Source: G963662905 sp965230045
GTDB taxonomy: Bacteria; Bacteroidota; Bacteroidia; Bacteroidales; WRLA01
Assembly: GCA_965230045.1 (NCBI GenBank)
Contig: OZ245940.1
Span: 2,356,001 to 2,420,000, forward strand
Direction of reading: 5' to 3'
Length of the DNA stretch: 64,000 nt
The translations under genes and the position numbers were made by a program. Of the stretch, positions 19,001 through 26,326 are shown piece after piece (the stretch's first letter is position 1; each line of letters starts with the position of its first letter). The notes beneath the pieces were generated by a model that was not told the DNA's origin, did not search any database, and saw only the letters and a program-made list of their open reading frames with translations.

Positions 19001-21245
19001 CACCATCGTGAGTGGAACAGGAACGGTCATCAGCTTTGGCGATCAAACTGCTGCGGGCGATTATACGATTTCTGCTGAAAATACAAATACAAGCTGTTCC
19101 TCAGAAATGACCGGAACAGTGGCCGTTACCATTGATGATAACCCAACAGCTTTCAATGTCACAGGCGGCGGAAGCTATTGCGCGGGTGGCACAGGCGTGG
19201 AAATTGGTCTGGACGGCTCCGAAACCGGAGTGGAATACACATTATTGCTCGACGGCTCGCCAACTTCCACGATCGTAAGCGGAACAGGAACGGCCGTCAG
19301 TTTTGGCGATCAAACCGCTGCGGGCGATTATACGATTTCTGCTGAAAATACAAATACAAGCTGTTCCTCAGAAATGACCGGAACAGTGGCCGTTACTATT
19401 GATGATAACCCAACAGCTTTCAATGTTACCGGCGGCGGAAGCTATTGCGCAGGCGGCACAGGCGTGGAAATTGGTCTGGACGGCTCCGAAACTGGAGTGG
19501 AATATACCTTATTGCTCGACGGTTCGCCAACTTCCACTATAGTAAGCGGAACAGGAACCATCATCAGCTTTGGCGAACAAACCACAGCAGGAGATTATAC
19601 GGTTTCAGCATTGAATACCGCAACTTCCTGCACCTCCGATATGACCGGAACAGTATCCGTTACCATCGACGATAACCCAACAGCCTTCAATGTCACAGGC
19701 GGCGGAAGCTATTGCGCGGGCGGCACAGGCGTGGAAATTGGTCTGGACGGCTCCGAAACTGGAGTGGAATATACCTTATTGCTCGATGGTTCGCCAACTT
19801 CCACCATCGTAAGTGGAACCGGAACCGCCATCAGTTTTGGTGATCAAACCGCTGCGGGCGATTATACGGTTTCTGCATTGAATACCGCAACTTCCTGTTC
19901 CTCAGAAATGACCGGAACAGTGGCCGTCAGCATAGACGATAATCCGACAGCATTTAACGTCACAGGCGGCGGAAGTTATTGCGCGGGCGGCACAGGCGTG
20001 GAAATCGGCCTGGACGGCTCCGAAACCGGAGTGGAATACACGCTATTACTTGACGGCTCACCAACCTCTACCATCGTGAGTGGAACAGGAACGGCCATCA
20101 GTTTTGGTGATCAAACTGCTGCGGGCGATTATACGGTTTCTGCATTGAATACTGCAACTTCCTGTTCCTCAGAAATGACCGGCACAGTGGCCATTACCAT
20201 TGATGATAATCCAACAGCATTTAACGTCACAGGCGGCGGAAGCTATTGTGCAGGCGGCACAGGCGTTGAAATCGGCCTCGATGGCTCCGAAACCGGAGTG
20301 GAATACACATTATTACTTGACGGTTCTTCAACTTCCACCATCGTGAGTGGAACAGGAACGGGCATCAGTTTTGGTGATCAAACTGCTGCGGGCGATTATA
20401 CGGTTTCAGCAATGAATACAGCAACTTCCTGTTCCTCAGAAATGACCGGCACAGTGGCCATTACCATTGATGATAATCCAACAGCTTTCAATGTCACAGG
20501 CGGCGGAAGCTATTGCGCAGGCGGCACAGGCGTTGAAATTGGTCTGGACGGCTCCGAAACCGGAGTGGAATACACATTACTCCTCGACGGCTCACCAACT
20601 TCCATCTTCGTAAGCGGAACAGGAACGGCCGTCAGTTTTGGTGATCAAACTGCAGCGGGCGATTATACGGTTTCTGCATTGAATACCGCAACTTCCTGTT
20701 CCTCAGAAATGACCGGAACAGTGTCCATCAGCATTGACGATAATCCAACAGCCTTCAACGTCACGGGCGGCGGAAGCTATTGCGCAGGTGGCACAGGCGT
20801 GGAAATCGGCCTCGATGGCTCCGAAACCGGAGTGGAATACACATTATTACTTGACGGTTCGCCAACTTCCACTATAGTAAGCGGCACAGGAACGGCCATC
20901 AGTTTTGGTGATCAGACCGCTGCCGGCGATTTTACGGTTTCTGCATTGAATACCGCAACTTCCTGTTCCTCAGAAATGACGGGAACAGTCGCCATCAGCA
21001 TCGACGACAATCCGACAGCCTTTAATGTAACCGGCGGCGGAAGCTATTGCGCAGGCGGCACAGGCGTTGAAATTGGTCTGGACGGCTCCGAAACCGGAGT
21101 GGAATACACATTACTCCTCGACGGCTCACCAACTTCCATCTTCGTAAGCGGAACAGGAACGGCCGTCAGTTTTGGTGATCAAACTGCAGCGGGCGATTAT
21201 ACGGTTTCTGCATTGAATACCGCAACTTCCTGTTCCTCAAAATGA
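10098..21245 (+). CDS. Giant multidomain surface protein, N-terminal part (3715 aa, ends at a frameshift)
   Basis: A signal peptide of about 35 residues ends near SNAQA. Approximate domain order: leucine-rich repeats 41-190 (LGNLTNL, LSGTIPSELG type); Ig-like 231-316 (YQWYKDGS, DAGVYTC); a second, longer LRR block 318-835; Ig-like 848-931; right-handed beta-helix with short Cys-containing rungs 936-1293; seven FG-GAP-like calcium loops (such as DFDNDGDQDL) 1295-1650; a fibronectin-like domain 1651-1757; Ig-like 1763-1856; then tandem 89-residue repeats from 1859. The frame stops at 21243-21245 inside repeat 21, because one G is missing from the usual CTCAGAAATGACC. Restoring it joins this frame to the next (21242-25489), giving about 5,130 residues. 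Alone, this part would be secreted across the inner membrane but lack the sorting domain. Likely role: cell-surface adhesin, by analogy with SprB-like proteins. Confidence 0.85.
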   Translation: MSPLFAPQKNYGRIIGLSLFFLFSIVILNPKSNAQAVNETDSLALVALYNSTDGANWTDNTNWLTGPVSTWYRITVSGDRVTQVTLSTNALSGTLPSELGNLTNLTSLKLYENQLSGTIPSELGNLTNLDHLYLFSNQLSGSIPSELGDLTDLTDLRLNGNQLSSSIPFEMGNLTNLTILFLQSNDFTDIPDFSSISTLNYYEIDNNHIEFQPIEDYLAGGSAATFTYNPQKLVDTEENQTANTGEEVTFTTDVSGSANLYQWYKDGSILSGKTDPNLTLSNITNDDAGVYTCQITSEIVTDLTLTTYSKTLTVTDYNMESDSLALVALYNSTDGANWTDNANWLTGPLNSWYGITVSGDRVSEIRLEGNALNGTIPTELGGLSSATWMSLYQNTLSGTIPPELGNMTSLQYLYLYSNTFSGTIPPELGNLSNLIELNLSTNELTGAIPTELGNLSNLSFLTLFTNNLSGNIPTSLSNLSSLTYLNLANNQLDGSIPTELGNLSNLQALYLDNNSLSGSIPTEFGSYANLQYLILRQNDLSGSIPSELGSLSQLMELDLSQNLLTGEIPSTLGNLTILDQLNLSNNTLSGSLPAELGNLTNLRYLYLYTNSLTGSIPPELGNMSSLKSLYLETNNLSGSIPSELGGLTALIELKLTNNSLTGSIPPELGAMPNLYSLGLHGNALSGSIPPELGNLANLQYLDLGINALSGSLPPELGNLTNLKSLDLAYNNFTGSIPTEYGALASLTTLSLVGNSLEGSIPAELGSLTALQYLYLYDNSFTSIPSELTALVNLISLNIQNNEFLDLPDFSSIATLVNYSIQSNHIEFQDIETYLAGGGAPTFEYNPQKEVDTEEFIVANPGGEVTFTTDISGTANLYQWYKDGSILSGETAPNLVLSEIVNDDAGVYTCQITSEIVTDLTLTTYNKTLEVTDHTIVCGNISEYVTWSTDTVYVNCDVTIMDMGKVTINPGVRVLFAGPYKIRVEGCLQATGTAADSVWFRPVDTEEGWRGIEVETYSSSEETFFHYCVFEHGKAGYRSSQAYSGGALFIGSSMMEVSCKSCSFRNNYAEDDGGAIYATGTMVKIDRCSFCNNNCLGDGGAVLLGSNAYPITILNSLFANNESSGKGGGAWLELSATGSVFYNNTFAKNNAAYGGGIYFYETSVDVYNSILYANASTQGGIQVGIETSSNTVPNFYYSDIQAGTIGFYLSGPSSYEGTASNLLDSDPLFTDPAAGPGTMYNGCLADYSLQETSPCINQGDPATSSSLIGDFDILGNDRFDGASIDQGAYERGGTGTFFVDSQFQFPGLSNGNSVWLDYDDDGDLDIFYQGESFGQYSSYFYENTGTSFSPTELSINGVMGAQASVCDYNLDNQPDIFMVDRHGSVTFSALYQNTGTSFSVVSSTGIMPLQYAGADWADFDNDGDQDLAICGQADDMSLHCYLYKNTNGSFEVYDDLFGMIYSSVSWQDIDNDGDQDLLAIGNNGSGSRFAKLYKNNAGVFTEVTSGIVGFDYASVDWADFNGDGYIDLIITGQSSAAATIVYTNNAGNGFVEYDVDLPNISEGDARFADFNSDGLVDVFLIGTEGASGYAIQGLYLNNGSGFDNTPSGVLQLTAADVRVADVNQDGKPDIFVMGADYDAYSMLYLNDSENANTPPSAPVSPISNITGSDVELSWGAGDDTETPVASLTYNLMLKDESGNLVQSPLATIANGHRKISGNGSNDLALTKTFSCLPGGTYYWRVQSIDQGFSASAFTEEASFEMPDAINIITQPSDAEVCENGDTLFGLVAEGTNLTYQWQVSLEGWEDLQNDDVYQNVNSDTLRIIGATSGITETQYRCKITCDCPGEVYSNEVSLVVNGLPTAFNVTGGGSYCAGGTGVEIGLDGSETGVDYTLVIDGSSIPHTISGTGAAISFGDQTVEGDYTITAENTTTSCTSDMTGTVSVSIDDNPTAFNVTGGGSYCAGGTGVEIGLDGSETGVEYTLLLDGSPTSTIVSGTGTAISFGDQTAAGDYTVSALNTATSCSSEMTGTVAVTIDDNPAAFNVTGGGSYCAGGTGVEIGLDGSETGVEYTLLLDGSPTSTIVSGTGTAISFGDQTTAGDYTVSALNTATSCSSEMTGTVAVTIDDNPTAFNVTGGGSYCAGGTGVEIGLDGSETGVEYTLLLDGSPTSIIVSGTGTAISFGDQTAAGDYTVSALNTATSCSSEMTGTVAVTIDDNPTAFNVTGGGSYCAGGTGVEIGLDGSETGVEYTLLLDGSPTSIIVSGTGTAISFGDQTAAGDYTVSALNTATSCSSEMTGTVAISIDDNPTAFNVTGGGSYCAGGTGVEIGLDGSETGVEYTLLLDGSPTSTIVSGTGTAISFGDQTAAGDYTISAENTNTSCSSEMTGTVAVTIDDNPTAFNVTGGGSYCAGGTGVEIGLDGSETGVEYTLLLDGSPTSTIVSGTGTAISFGDQTTAGDYTVSALNTATSCSSEMTGTVAVTIDDNPTAFNVTGGGSYCAGGTGVEIGLDGSETGVEYTLLLDGSPTSIIVSGTGTAISFGDQTAAGDYTVSALNTATSCSSEMTGTVAISIDDNPTAFNVTGGGSYCAGGTGVEIGLDGSETGVEYTLLLDGSPTSTIVSGTGTAISFGDQTAAGDYTVSALNTATSCSSEMTGTVAISIDDNPTAFNVTGGGSYCAGGTGVEIGLDGSETGVEYTLLLDGSPTSIIVSGTGTAISFGDQTAAGDYTVSALNTATSCSSEMTGTVAVTIDDNPTAFNVTGGGSYCAGGTGVEIGLDGSETGVEYTLLLDGSPTSTIVSGTGTVISFGDQTAAGDYTISAENTNTSCSSEMTGTVAVTIDDNPTAFNVTGGGSYCAGGTGVEIGLDGSETGVEYTLLLDGSPTSTIVSGTGTVISFGDQTAAGDYTVSALNTATSCTSEMTGTVAVTIDDNPTAFIVTGGGSYCAGGTGVEIGLDGSETGVEYTLLLDGSPTSTIVSGTGTVISFGDQTAAGDYTISAENTNTSCSSEMTGTVAVTIDDNPTAFNVTGGGSYCAGGTGVEIGLDGSETGVEYTLLLDGSPTSTIVSGTGTAVSFGDQTAAGDYTISAENTNTSCSSEMTGTVAVTIDDNPTAFNVTGGGSYCAGGTGVEIGLDGSETGVEYTLLLDGSPTSTIVSGTGTIISFGEQTTAGDYTVSALNTATSCTSDMTGTVSVTIDDNPTAFNVTGGGSYCAGGTGVEIGLDGSETGVEYTLLLDGSPTSTIVSGTGTAISFGDQTAAGDYTVSALNTATSCSSEMTGTVAVSIDDNPTAFNVTGGGSYCAGGTGVEIGLDGSETGVEYTLLLDGSPTSTIVSGTGTAISFGDQTAAGDYTVSALNTATSCSSEMTGTVAITIDDNPTAFNVTGGGSYCAGGTGVEIGLDGSETGVEYTLLLDGSSTSTIVSGTGTGISFGDQTAAGDYTVSAMNTATSCSSEMTGTVAITIDDNPTAFNVTGGGSYCAGGTGVEIGLDGSETGVEYTLLLDGSPTSIFVSGTGTAVSFGDQTAAGDYTVSALNTATSCSSEMTGTVSISIDDNPTAFNVTGGGSYCAGGTGVEIGLDGSETGVEYTLLLDGSPTSTIVSGTGTAISFGDQTAAGDFTVSALNTATSCSSEMTGTVAISIDDNPTAFNVTGGGSYCAGGTGVEIGLDGSETGVEYTLLLDGSPTSIFVSGTGTAVSFGDQTAAGDYTVSALNTATSCSSK

Positions 21246-22078
21246 CCGGAACAGTGTCCATTACCATTGACGATAACCCAACAGCCTTCAACCTAACAGG
21301 CGGTGGAAGTTATTGCGCAGGCGGCACAGGAGTGGAAATCGGCCTGGACGGCTCCGAAACCGGAGTGGAATACACATTACTCCTCGATGGTTCGCCAACT
21401 TCCACAATTGTCAGCGGCACAGGAATGGCCATCAGTTTTGGTGATCAAACCGTTGCGGGTGACTATACGGTTTCTGCATTGAATACCGCAACTTCCTGTT
21501 CTTCAGAAATGACCGGAACAGTTGCAATCAGCATCGACGATAATCCAACAGCGTTTAACGTAACTGGTGGCGGAAGCTATTGCGCTGGCGGCACAGGCGT
21601 TGAAATTGGCCTGGACGGCTCCGAAACCGGAGTGGAATACACATTATTGCTCGACGGCTCACCAACCTCTACCATCGTAAGTGGCACAGGAACCGCCATC
21701 AGTTTTGGTGATCAAACCGTTGCGGGTGACTATACGGTTTCTGCATTGAATACCGCAACTTCCTGTTCTTCAGAAATGACCGGAACAGTTGCAATCAGCA
21801 TCGACGATAATCCAACAGCGTTTAACGTAACTGGTGGCGGAAGCTATTGCGCTGGCGGCACAGGCGTTGAAATTGGCCTCGATGGCTCCGAAACCGGAGT
21901 GGAATACACATTACTCCTCGACGGTTCGCCAACTTCCACAATCGTAAGTGGCACGGGAACGGCCATCAGTTTTGGTGATCAAACCGCAGTGGGTGATTAT
22001 TCGGCTACAGCTGAAAATGCTTCATCTTCATGTTTTAACAATATGATAGGTACGGTTTCTGTAACAATTGAACCACTT
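15672..22078 (+). repeat. 24 tandem 267-bp coding repeats (89 aa each)
   Basis: Unit starts, at the Pro codon of the NPTAFNVTGGG motif, fall every 267 bp: 15672, 15939, 16206 and so on to 21012, then 21278, 21545 and 21812 after the one-base deletion. Exactly 24 units result, counting the last diverged one. Each unit carries SYCAGGTGVEIGLDG, EYTLLLDGSPTS, a SFGDQT turn and a second Cys in TSCSSEMTGTV, so one disulfide per unit is possible. Unit 5 appears identical to unit 8 and unit 6 begins identically to unit 9, as do long parts of units 11 and 13, which points to recent unequal exchange or gene conversion. Confidence 0.95.
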
Positions 22079-25000
22079 CCTGATGTGAGTTTCAGTGGCC
22101 TTGCAAGCTCATATTGTGGTAATGATGATCCGGCACTTCTAACGGGAAATCATGCTCCGGAAGGAGCCTTTAGTGGAAACGGAATCACCGACAATGGAGA
22201 TGGCACAGCTTGGTTTGATCCTTCGGTTGCCGGAACAGGTTTCCATAATATTGAATACACTTATACCAGCCCTACAGGATGTAGCAACCACCAAACATCC
22301 ACAACAGAGGTGCTTGAAATTCCTTTGGTTGAATTTACAGGTCTGGATGCTGCTTATTGCGAAAACGCTTCTGCGGTATTGCTAACTGGAAATCAGGCTC
22401 CTGAAGGAATCTTTTCGGGGAACGGCATTAGCGATAATGGTGATGGTACAGCATGGTTTGATCCGGGCGTTGCAGGAGTTGGAGGCCCTTATAGTATCAG
22501 CTACTCTTATACCAATCCGGATGGATGCTCGGATGAAGATATGCAGGAAGTGACGGTAAATGCGTTGCCAATTGTAAGCTTTACAGGTCTGGATGCTTCT
22601 TATTGTCAGGATGATGAGGATGTGCTGCTTAGCGGAAGTGAAGCTCCTGAAGGTAGTTTTACGGGCGATGGTATTACAGATAATGGCGATGGAACGGCTA
22701 CACTGAGTTTATCTGCATTAATTCCAGGTGCTGATTATCAGGTGGTTTATTCATATTCCGATGGAAACAGCTGTACGGGGACCGATGCGCAATCATGGCA
22801 TCTTAATACAGCGCCAACCGCTGATTATTCATATAGCGGCGCCTGTTTCAACCAGGAAGTTGAATTTACCGACCTTTCGCTTGCCAATGCCGGCAATATC
22901 GTTTCCTGGGAATGGGATTTTGGCGATGGAAATAGCTCTACAGAGCAAAATCCTGTGCACCAGTTTGAAAGCGGAACAGGCCCGGGTTTTGATGTCCAAT
23001 TAACCGTGGTAAATGATCTTGGGTGCAGCAATACCCTGATGCAGCATATTGTAATTTCAGATCCGCCGGAAGCTGGATTTACTTATGATGTGGATCCGCC
23101 TTGTGCCGGAAATGAGGTCTTGTTTACCGATAATTCCATCCCGGGATCAGGTAGCATTACCAACTGGATGTGGGATTTGGGTGATGGAAATTCCACCAAC
23201 GGCCAAAGTTTTACGCATATTTATAATGATGCAGGACTTTATACCGTTGAATTGATTGTATTGTCGAACACGGGCTGCTCAGATACCATTACACAGAGTG
23301 TCGAAATTCAGGCTCTTCCGGATGCTGATTTTGATTATACCAATGGATGTCCGGGACAAATGCTTGATTTTACAGATTTAAGCAGCATCACTCAGGGGAG
23401 CATTGCTTCCTGGGAATGGGATTTCGGTGATGGGAATACATCTGCCGATCAGAATGCCCAACATGCATACACAACACCGGGCAATTATAATGTTGCACTG
23501 AAAGTGACCAGCGATCAGGGCTGCGAACATAGCGTAACAAAACCGCTTGAAATTTATACGCTTCCCCAAGCTGATTTTAGCTTTGGTTCGGCCTGTAGTG
23601 GCGATGATGTGGCTTTCACAGATCAGTCCACCGGAGGGAATTACAATCTGGTTAGCTGGATGTGGGATTTCGGTGATGGCAGCACATCAACCGATCAAAA
23701 CCCGACCCATGTTTTTGAAAATCCGGGACAATATGATGTAACTTTAACTGTAAGCCATGAATTCGGCTGCTCCGACACCAAACTGATTTCTGTTGATGTG
23801 CATCCTACGCCCATTGCAGCTTTCAGTTGGGAGGGCGTATGCGCGAATCATACCTTTGCGTTTACAGACGAATCCGATCCCGCCGGAGGAAACCTTATTT
23901 CATGGACATGGGATTTTGGCGATGGAACGTCATCAACCGAACAAAACCCACAGCACAACTGGACAGAAGCAGGTTCCTATGAAGTCAGTTTAACAGTCTC
24001 CAGCGAAAATGATTGTGTATCAACGCTTACGCAAACGGTTAACGTGGGTTATGTGCCGGAAGCTTCCTTTACTTTCCAGGGAAATTGTGCCGGAAATGCG
24101 ACTGTGTTTACCGACATGAGTTCGGTTCAGCAAGGTGAAATCAGCAGCTGGATGTGGGATTTTGATGACGGTATAACATCCGGTGAACAAAACCCGGAGC
24201 ACGTTTTTGCCAATGAAGGGTTTTTTAATGTTTGGCTGAAAGTTACGGCAAACAATTCCTGTGCAGATTCTGTTCAGGAAATTGTACAGATAAACCCGAT
24301 TCCTGATTTGAATCTCGGAAACGACACAACGGTTTGTCCCGGAGGTTTTTATCTCGATGCCGGAGGTAGTTACAGCTCCTATATTTGGTCAACCGGAGCC
24401 AATACACCCGGGATTTTAATCGCAGAAAGCGGTTGGTATAAACTTAGCGTTGAAGATGAATTTGGCTGCAGTGCAAGCGATTCGATTTATGTGGCTGTGC
24501 TGGAAGAGCTTCAGCTTCAGGGGCGTATTACAACGGCAGATGAGGTGGTAAATTCAGGTTTTGTATATCTGTATCGCTACGAAGAAAATGCTGCCAGTGA
24601 AAAGATCGATAGCGCTTTAATCGAATACGGTGGTTATTATGAGCTGTTTGGACTGAATCCTTGCGATCGTTTTATTGTAATGGCCGAGGGCGACCCAATG
24701 TTCTATCCCGATAATTATCCTACTTATTACCAAAGTGTTGCGCACTGGGAAGAAGCGACTATTGTTGATTCCTCTTATGCTTCTGTAGATGGTGTGATTT
24801 CTGATATAGATATCCAACTGATGCAGTATGAGAATATGGGCCAAGGTGCCGGTTATCTGCAGGGCTTTGTGTTTTATGGTGGAGGAGGCGGTGCAATGAA
24901 AGGAAGCGAAGAAAGGGGTGAACCGGTGAAAAATACGGATATCTCCCTTGAAATGCTCGCCGAAGATCAGAAAAGTACGGATGCAGATGTCTTCCATACT

Positions 25001-25489
25001 ACACGCAGAACCCAAACAGATGAGGAAGGTTTTTATATGTTTGATTTTCTGCCAACCGGAACATTCCGCATTGTAGTGGAAATCCCCGGTCTGCCATTGG
25101 ATAGCATGTACCGCCTTACCATTACCGATACCGACTCCGTATTCCTCGACCTGAATTATTATGTGGATACAACTTCCGGTATTTATGTAACACCGGATCC
25201 GTCAGGTGTTGAGGATTTCGTTGCACAGCAATTGCAGCTCGCAGTCCGCCCCAACCCAAATAAAGGAAACTTTACGCTTTTCTTCCTCGAAGAACAGCAT
25301 CAGGATGTTTGGGTGGAAGAAGTGCAGATCATGGATATGACGGGGAGCCTTATCCTGCACGAACGTCTCGGTAAAGCCTGCCGCAGAAATATTGCAGCCA
25401 TGCACCTGCATGATGTATTGCCGGGACTTTACCTGCTCAACCTGCAAACCGATAAAGGCCGGATGATGGTGAAGATGATTGTGCGCTAG
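21242..25489 (+). CDS. Giant surface protein, C-terminal part with PKD domains and T9SS sorting domain (1415 aa)
   Basis: The continuation of the 10098 frame after the one-base deletion; the ATG here is an internal repeat codon and has no signal peptide. Approximate order: the end of repeat 21 and repeats 22-24 (1-279); three Cys-containing Ig-like domains (SYC, APEGAFSGNGI, DNGDGTA) 280-525; six PKD domains, each with a version of SWxWDFGDG, 525-1020; a short NDTTVCPGG module; a carboxypeptidase-regulatory-like domain 1090-1300; a C-terminal domain 1322-1415 containing VRPNPNKGNF, MDMTGSLIL and LPGLYLLNL, the pattern of type A T9SS sorting signals. The stop of the upstream frame and this ATG overlap as ATGA, so reinitiation is conceivable, but the product would not reach the periplasm. 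A hairpin terminator follows at 25512. Confidence 0.85.
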   Translation: MTGTVSITIDDNPTAFNLTGGGSYCAGGTGVEIGLDGSETGVEYTLLLDGSPTSTIVSGTGMAISFGDQTVAGDYTVSALNTATSCSSEMTGTVAISIDDNPTAFNVTGGGSYCAGGTGVEIGLDGSETGVEYTLLLDGSPTSTIVSGTGTAISFGDQTVAGDYTVSALNTATSCSSEMTGTVAISIDDNPTAFNVTGGGSYCAGGTGVEIGLDGSETGVEYTLLLDGSPTSTIVSGTGTAISFGDQTAVGDYSATAENASSSCFNNMIGTVSVTIEPLPDVSFSGLASSYCGNDDPALLTGNHAPEGAFSGNGITDNGDGTAWFDPSVAGTGFHNIEYTYTSPTGCSNHQTSTTEVLEIPLVEFTGLDAAYCENASAVLLTGNQAPEGIFSGNGISDNGDGTAWFDPGVAGVGGPYSISYSYTNPDGCSDEDMQEVTVNALPIVSFTGLDASYCQDDEDVLLSGSEAPEGSFTGDGITDNGDGTATLSLSALIPGADYQVVYSYSDGNSCTGTDAQSWHLNTAPTADYSYSGACFNQEVEFTDLSLANAGNIVSWEWDFGDGNSSTEQNPVHQFESGTGPGFDVQLTVVNDLGCSNTLMQHIVISDPPEAGFTYDVDPPCAGNEVLFTDNSIPGSGSITNWMWDLGDGNSTNGQSFTHIYNDAGLYTVELIVLSNTGCSDTITQSVEIQALPDADFDYTNGCPGQMLDFTDLSSITQGSIASWEWDFGDGNTSADQNAQHAYTTPGNYNVALKVTSDQGCEHSVTKPLEIYTLPQADFSFGSACSGDDVAFTDQSTGGNYNLVSWMWDFGDGSTSTDQNPTHVFENPGQYDVTLTVSHEFGCSDTKLISVDVHPTPIAAFSWEGVCANHTFAFTDESDPAGGNLISWTWDFGDGTSSTEQNPQHNWTEAGSYEVSLTVSSENDCVSTLTQTVNVGYVPEASFTFQGNCAGNATVFTDMSSVQQGEISSWMWDFDDGITSGEQNPEHVFANEGFFNVWLKVTANNSCADSVQEIVQINPIPDLNLGNDTTVCPGGFYLDAGGSYSSYIWSTGANTPGILIAESGWYKLSVEDEFGCSASDSIYVAVLEELQLQGRITTADEVVNSGFVYLYRYEENAASEKIDSALIEYGGYYELFGLNPCDRFIVMAEGDPMFYPDNYPTYYQSVAHWEEATIVDSSYASVDGVISDIDIQLMQYENMGQGAGYLQGFVFYGGGGGAMKGSEERGEPVKNTDISLEMLAEDQKSTDADVFHTTRRTQTDEEGFYMFDFLPTGTFRIVVEIPGLPLDSMYRLTITDTDSVFLDLNYYVDTTSGIYVTPDPSGVEDFVAQQLQLAVRPNPNKGNFTLFFLEEQHQDVWVEEVQIMDMTGSLILHERLGKACRRNIAAMHLHDVLPGLYLLNLQTDKGRMMVKMIVR

Positions 25490-25511
25490 TCTTATGTTTT
25501 AAAATATTATT

Positions 25512-25549
25512 ATTCATCGGATGACTTAGGCTTATCCGATGAATTTTTA
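25512..25549 (+). terminator. Intrinsic terminator of the giant gene
   Basis: An 11-bp perfect stem, ATTCATCGGAT (25512-25522) with ATCCGATGAAT (25534-25544), and an 11-nt loop is followed by a short T tract, 23 bp after the stop codon. Confidence 0.8.
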
Positions 25550-26147
25550 CGTTTTATCGTAGCGCGAAGGAAGAGCATTTTTACAGGTATATCCATCCTG
25601 TTCGGTCAAGATTGAATCAGGTGTTTTTATTAATTTTTCTTTAAATCAGAATGTCTCTTTTTAAGAAGAATCATCCTCGTCTAGACCGCGGGCAGGCCAG
25701 TCAAAACAGCGGGCCGGATGCGGGTGAATTCCCGATGCTTAGAATTCCTTCAAAGGGCTTAAGCTTTGCCGAGGCACGAGGCACTACTTTGATTGGAAAT
25801 TCTTGGCATCGGGAAGAGCGGGGGGAAAGCTTTGTTTTGACTTGGCTTTTTGTTTCCTTTTGTGCCAAGACAAAAGGAAAAAAAACAACAGTCGAAGGAG
25901 TGCTCTATATTCAATATCGATATGCTTTGCTATCACTCAATGTTAAAAATAAGTGTTAATCCGAAAAGCAGGATTGTGCGCTAAGTATATTGATTTTCTT
26001 GTGATAATTCAGCAGATGAACCACTTCATTTGATTAATTTGTACCCTTTTTAGAAGAGCGAAAAATGAGTTTCTTTGCGGGTTTATCCTTCCTGTTTGGC
26101 AAGGTTGAAACAGATGTTTTAATCGATTTTTCAGTGTATGCTGAGCT
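25550..26147. other. Long intergenic region; partial duplication of the giant gene's 3' tail
   Basis: No convincing gene. Bases 25966-25982 repeat the last codons of the giant gene (ATTGTGCGCTA), and 26053-26132 resembles 25572-25640 (the TATCCxTCCTGTT, GGCAAG/GGTCAAG, TTGAAxCAG stretch). This looks like the tail end of a second, deleted copy. An open frame of 102 codons at 25651-25959 has no family features and is composed of low-complexity intergenic sequence. Confidence 0.45.
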
Positions 26148-26178
26148 TTTGGATATTAGAAAGAATTTACTACCTTTG
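26148..26178 (+). promoter_or_regulatory. Promoter of the KamA-family gene
   Basis: TTTG at 26148-26151, a 19-bp spacer and TACCTTTG at 26171-26178 match the Bacteroidota consensus exactly. The leader to the ATG at 26327 is about 140 nt and contains a small hairpin, AATAAC/GTTATT, near 26215-26232. Confidence 0.7.
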
Positions 26179-26326
26179 TGCCCCTGATTTACCGGAGATT
26201 TTAGTATTGATTCATAATAACTTAGTTGTTATTAGTCCAATTTTTTTCAAAGGCTCCTGCCTTGAATTTTGAGTTTTTCCCCTTCGTAAGGGGACAATTT
26301 AAATGAAGTCTAATTAAGATTGAGCA

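Noticed and set aside
15672..22078. CRISPR-like or satellite repeat
   Set aside because: The 267-bp repeats are in frame, encode a conserved 89-residue domain and belong to the giant surface protein.
25651..25959. Open frame of 102 codons on the plus strand
   Set aside because: No promoter, no domain and a composition like intergenic repeats; the translation looks like junk common between genes in such genomes.
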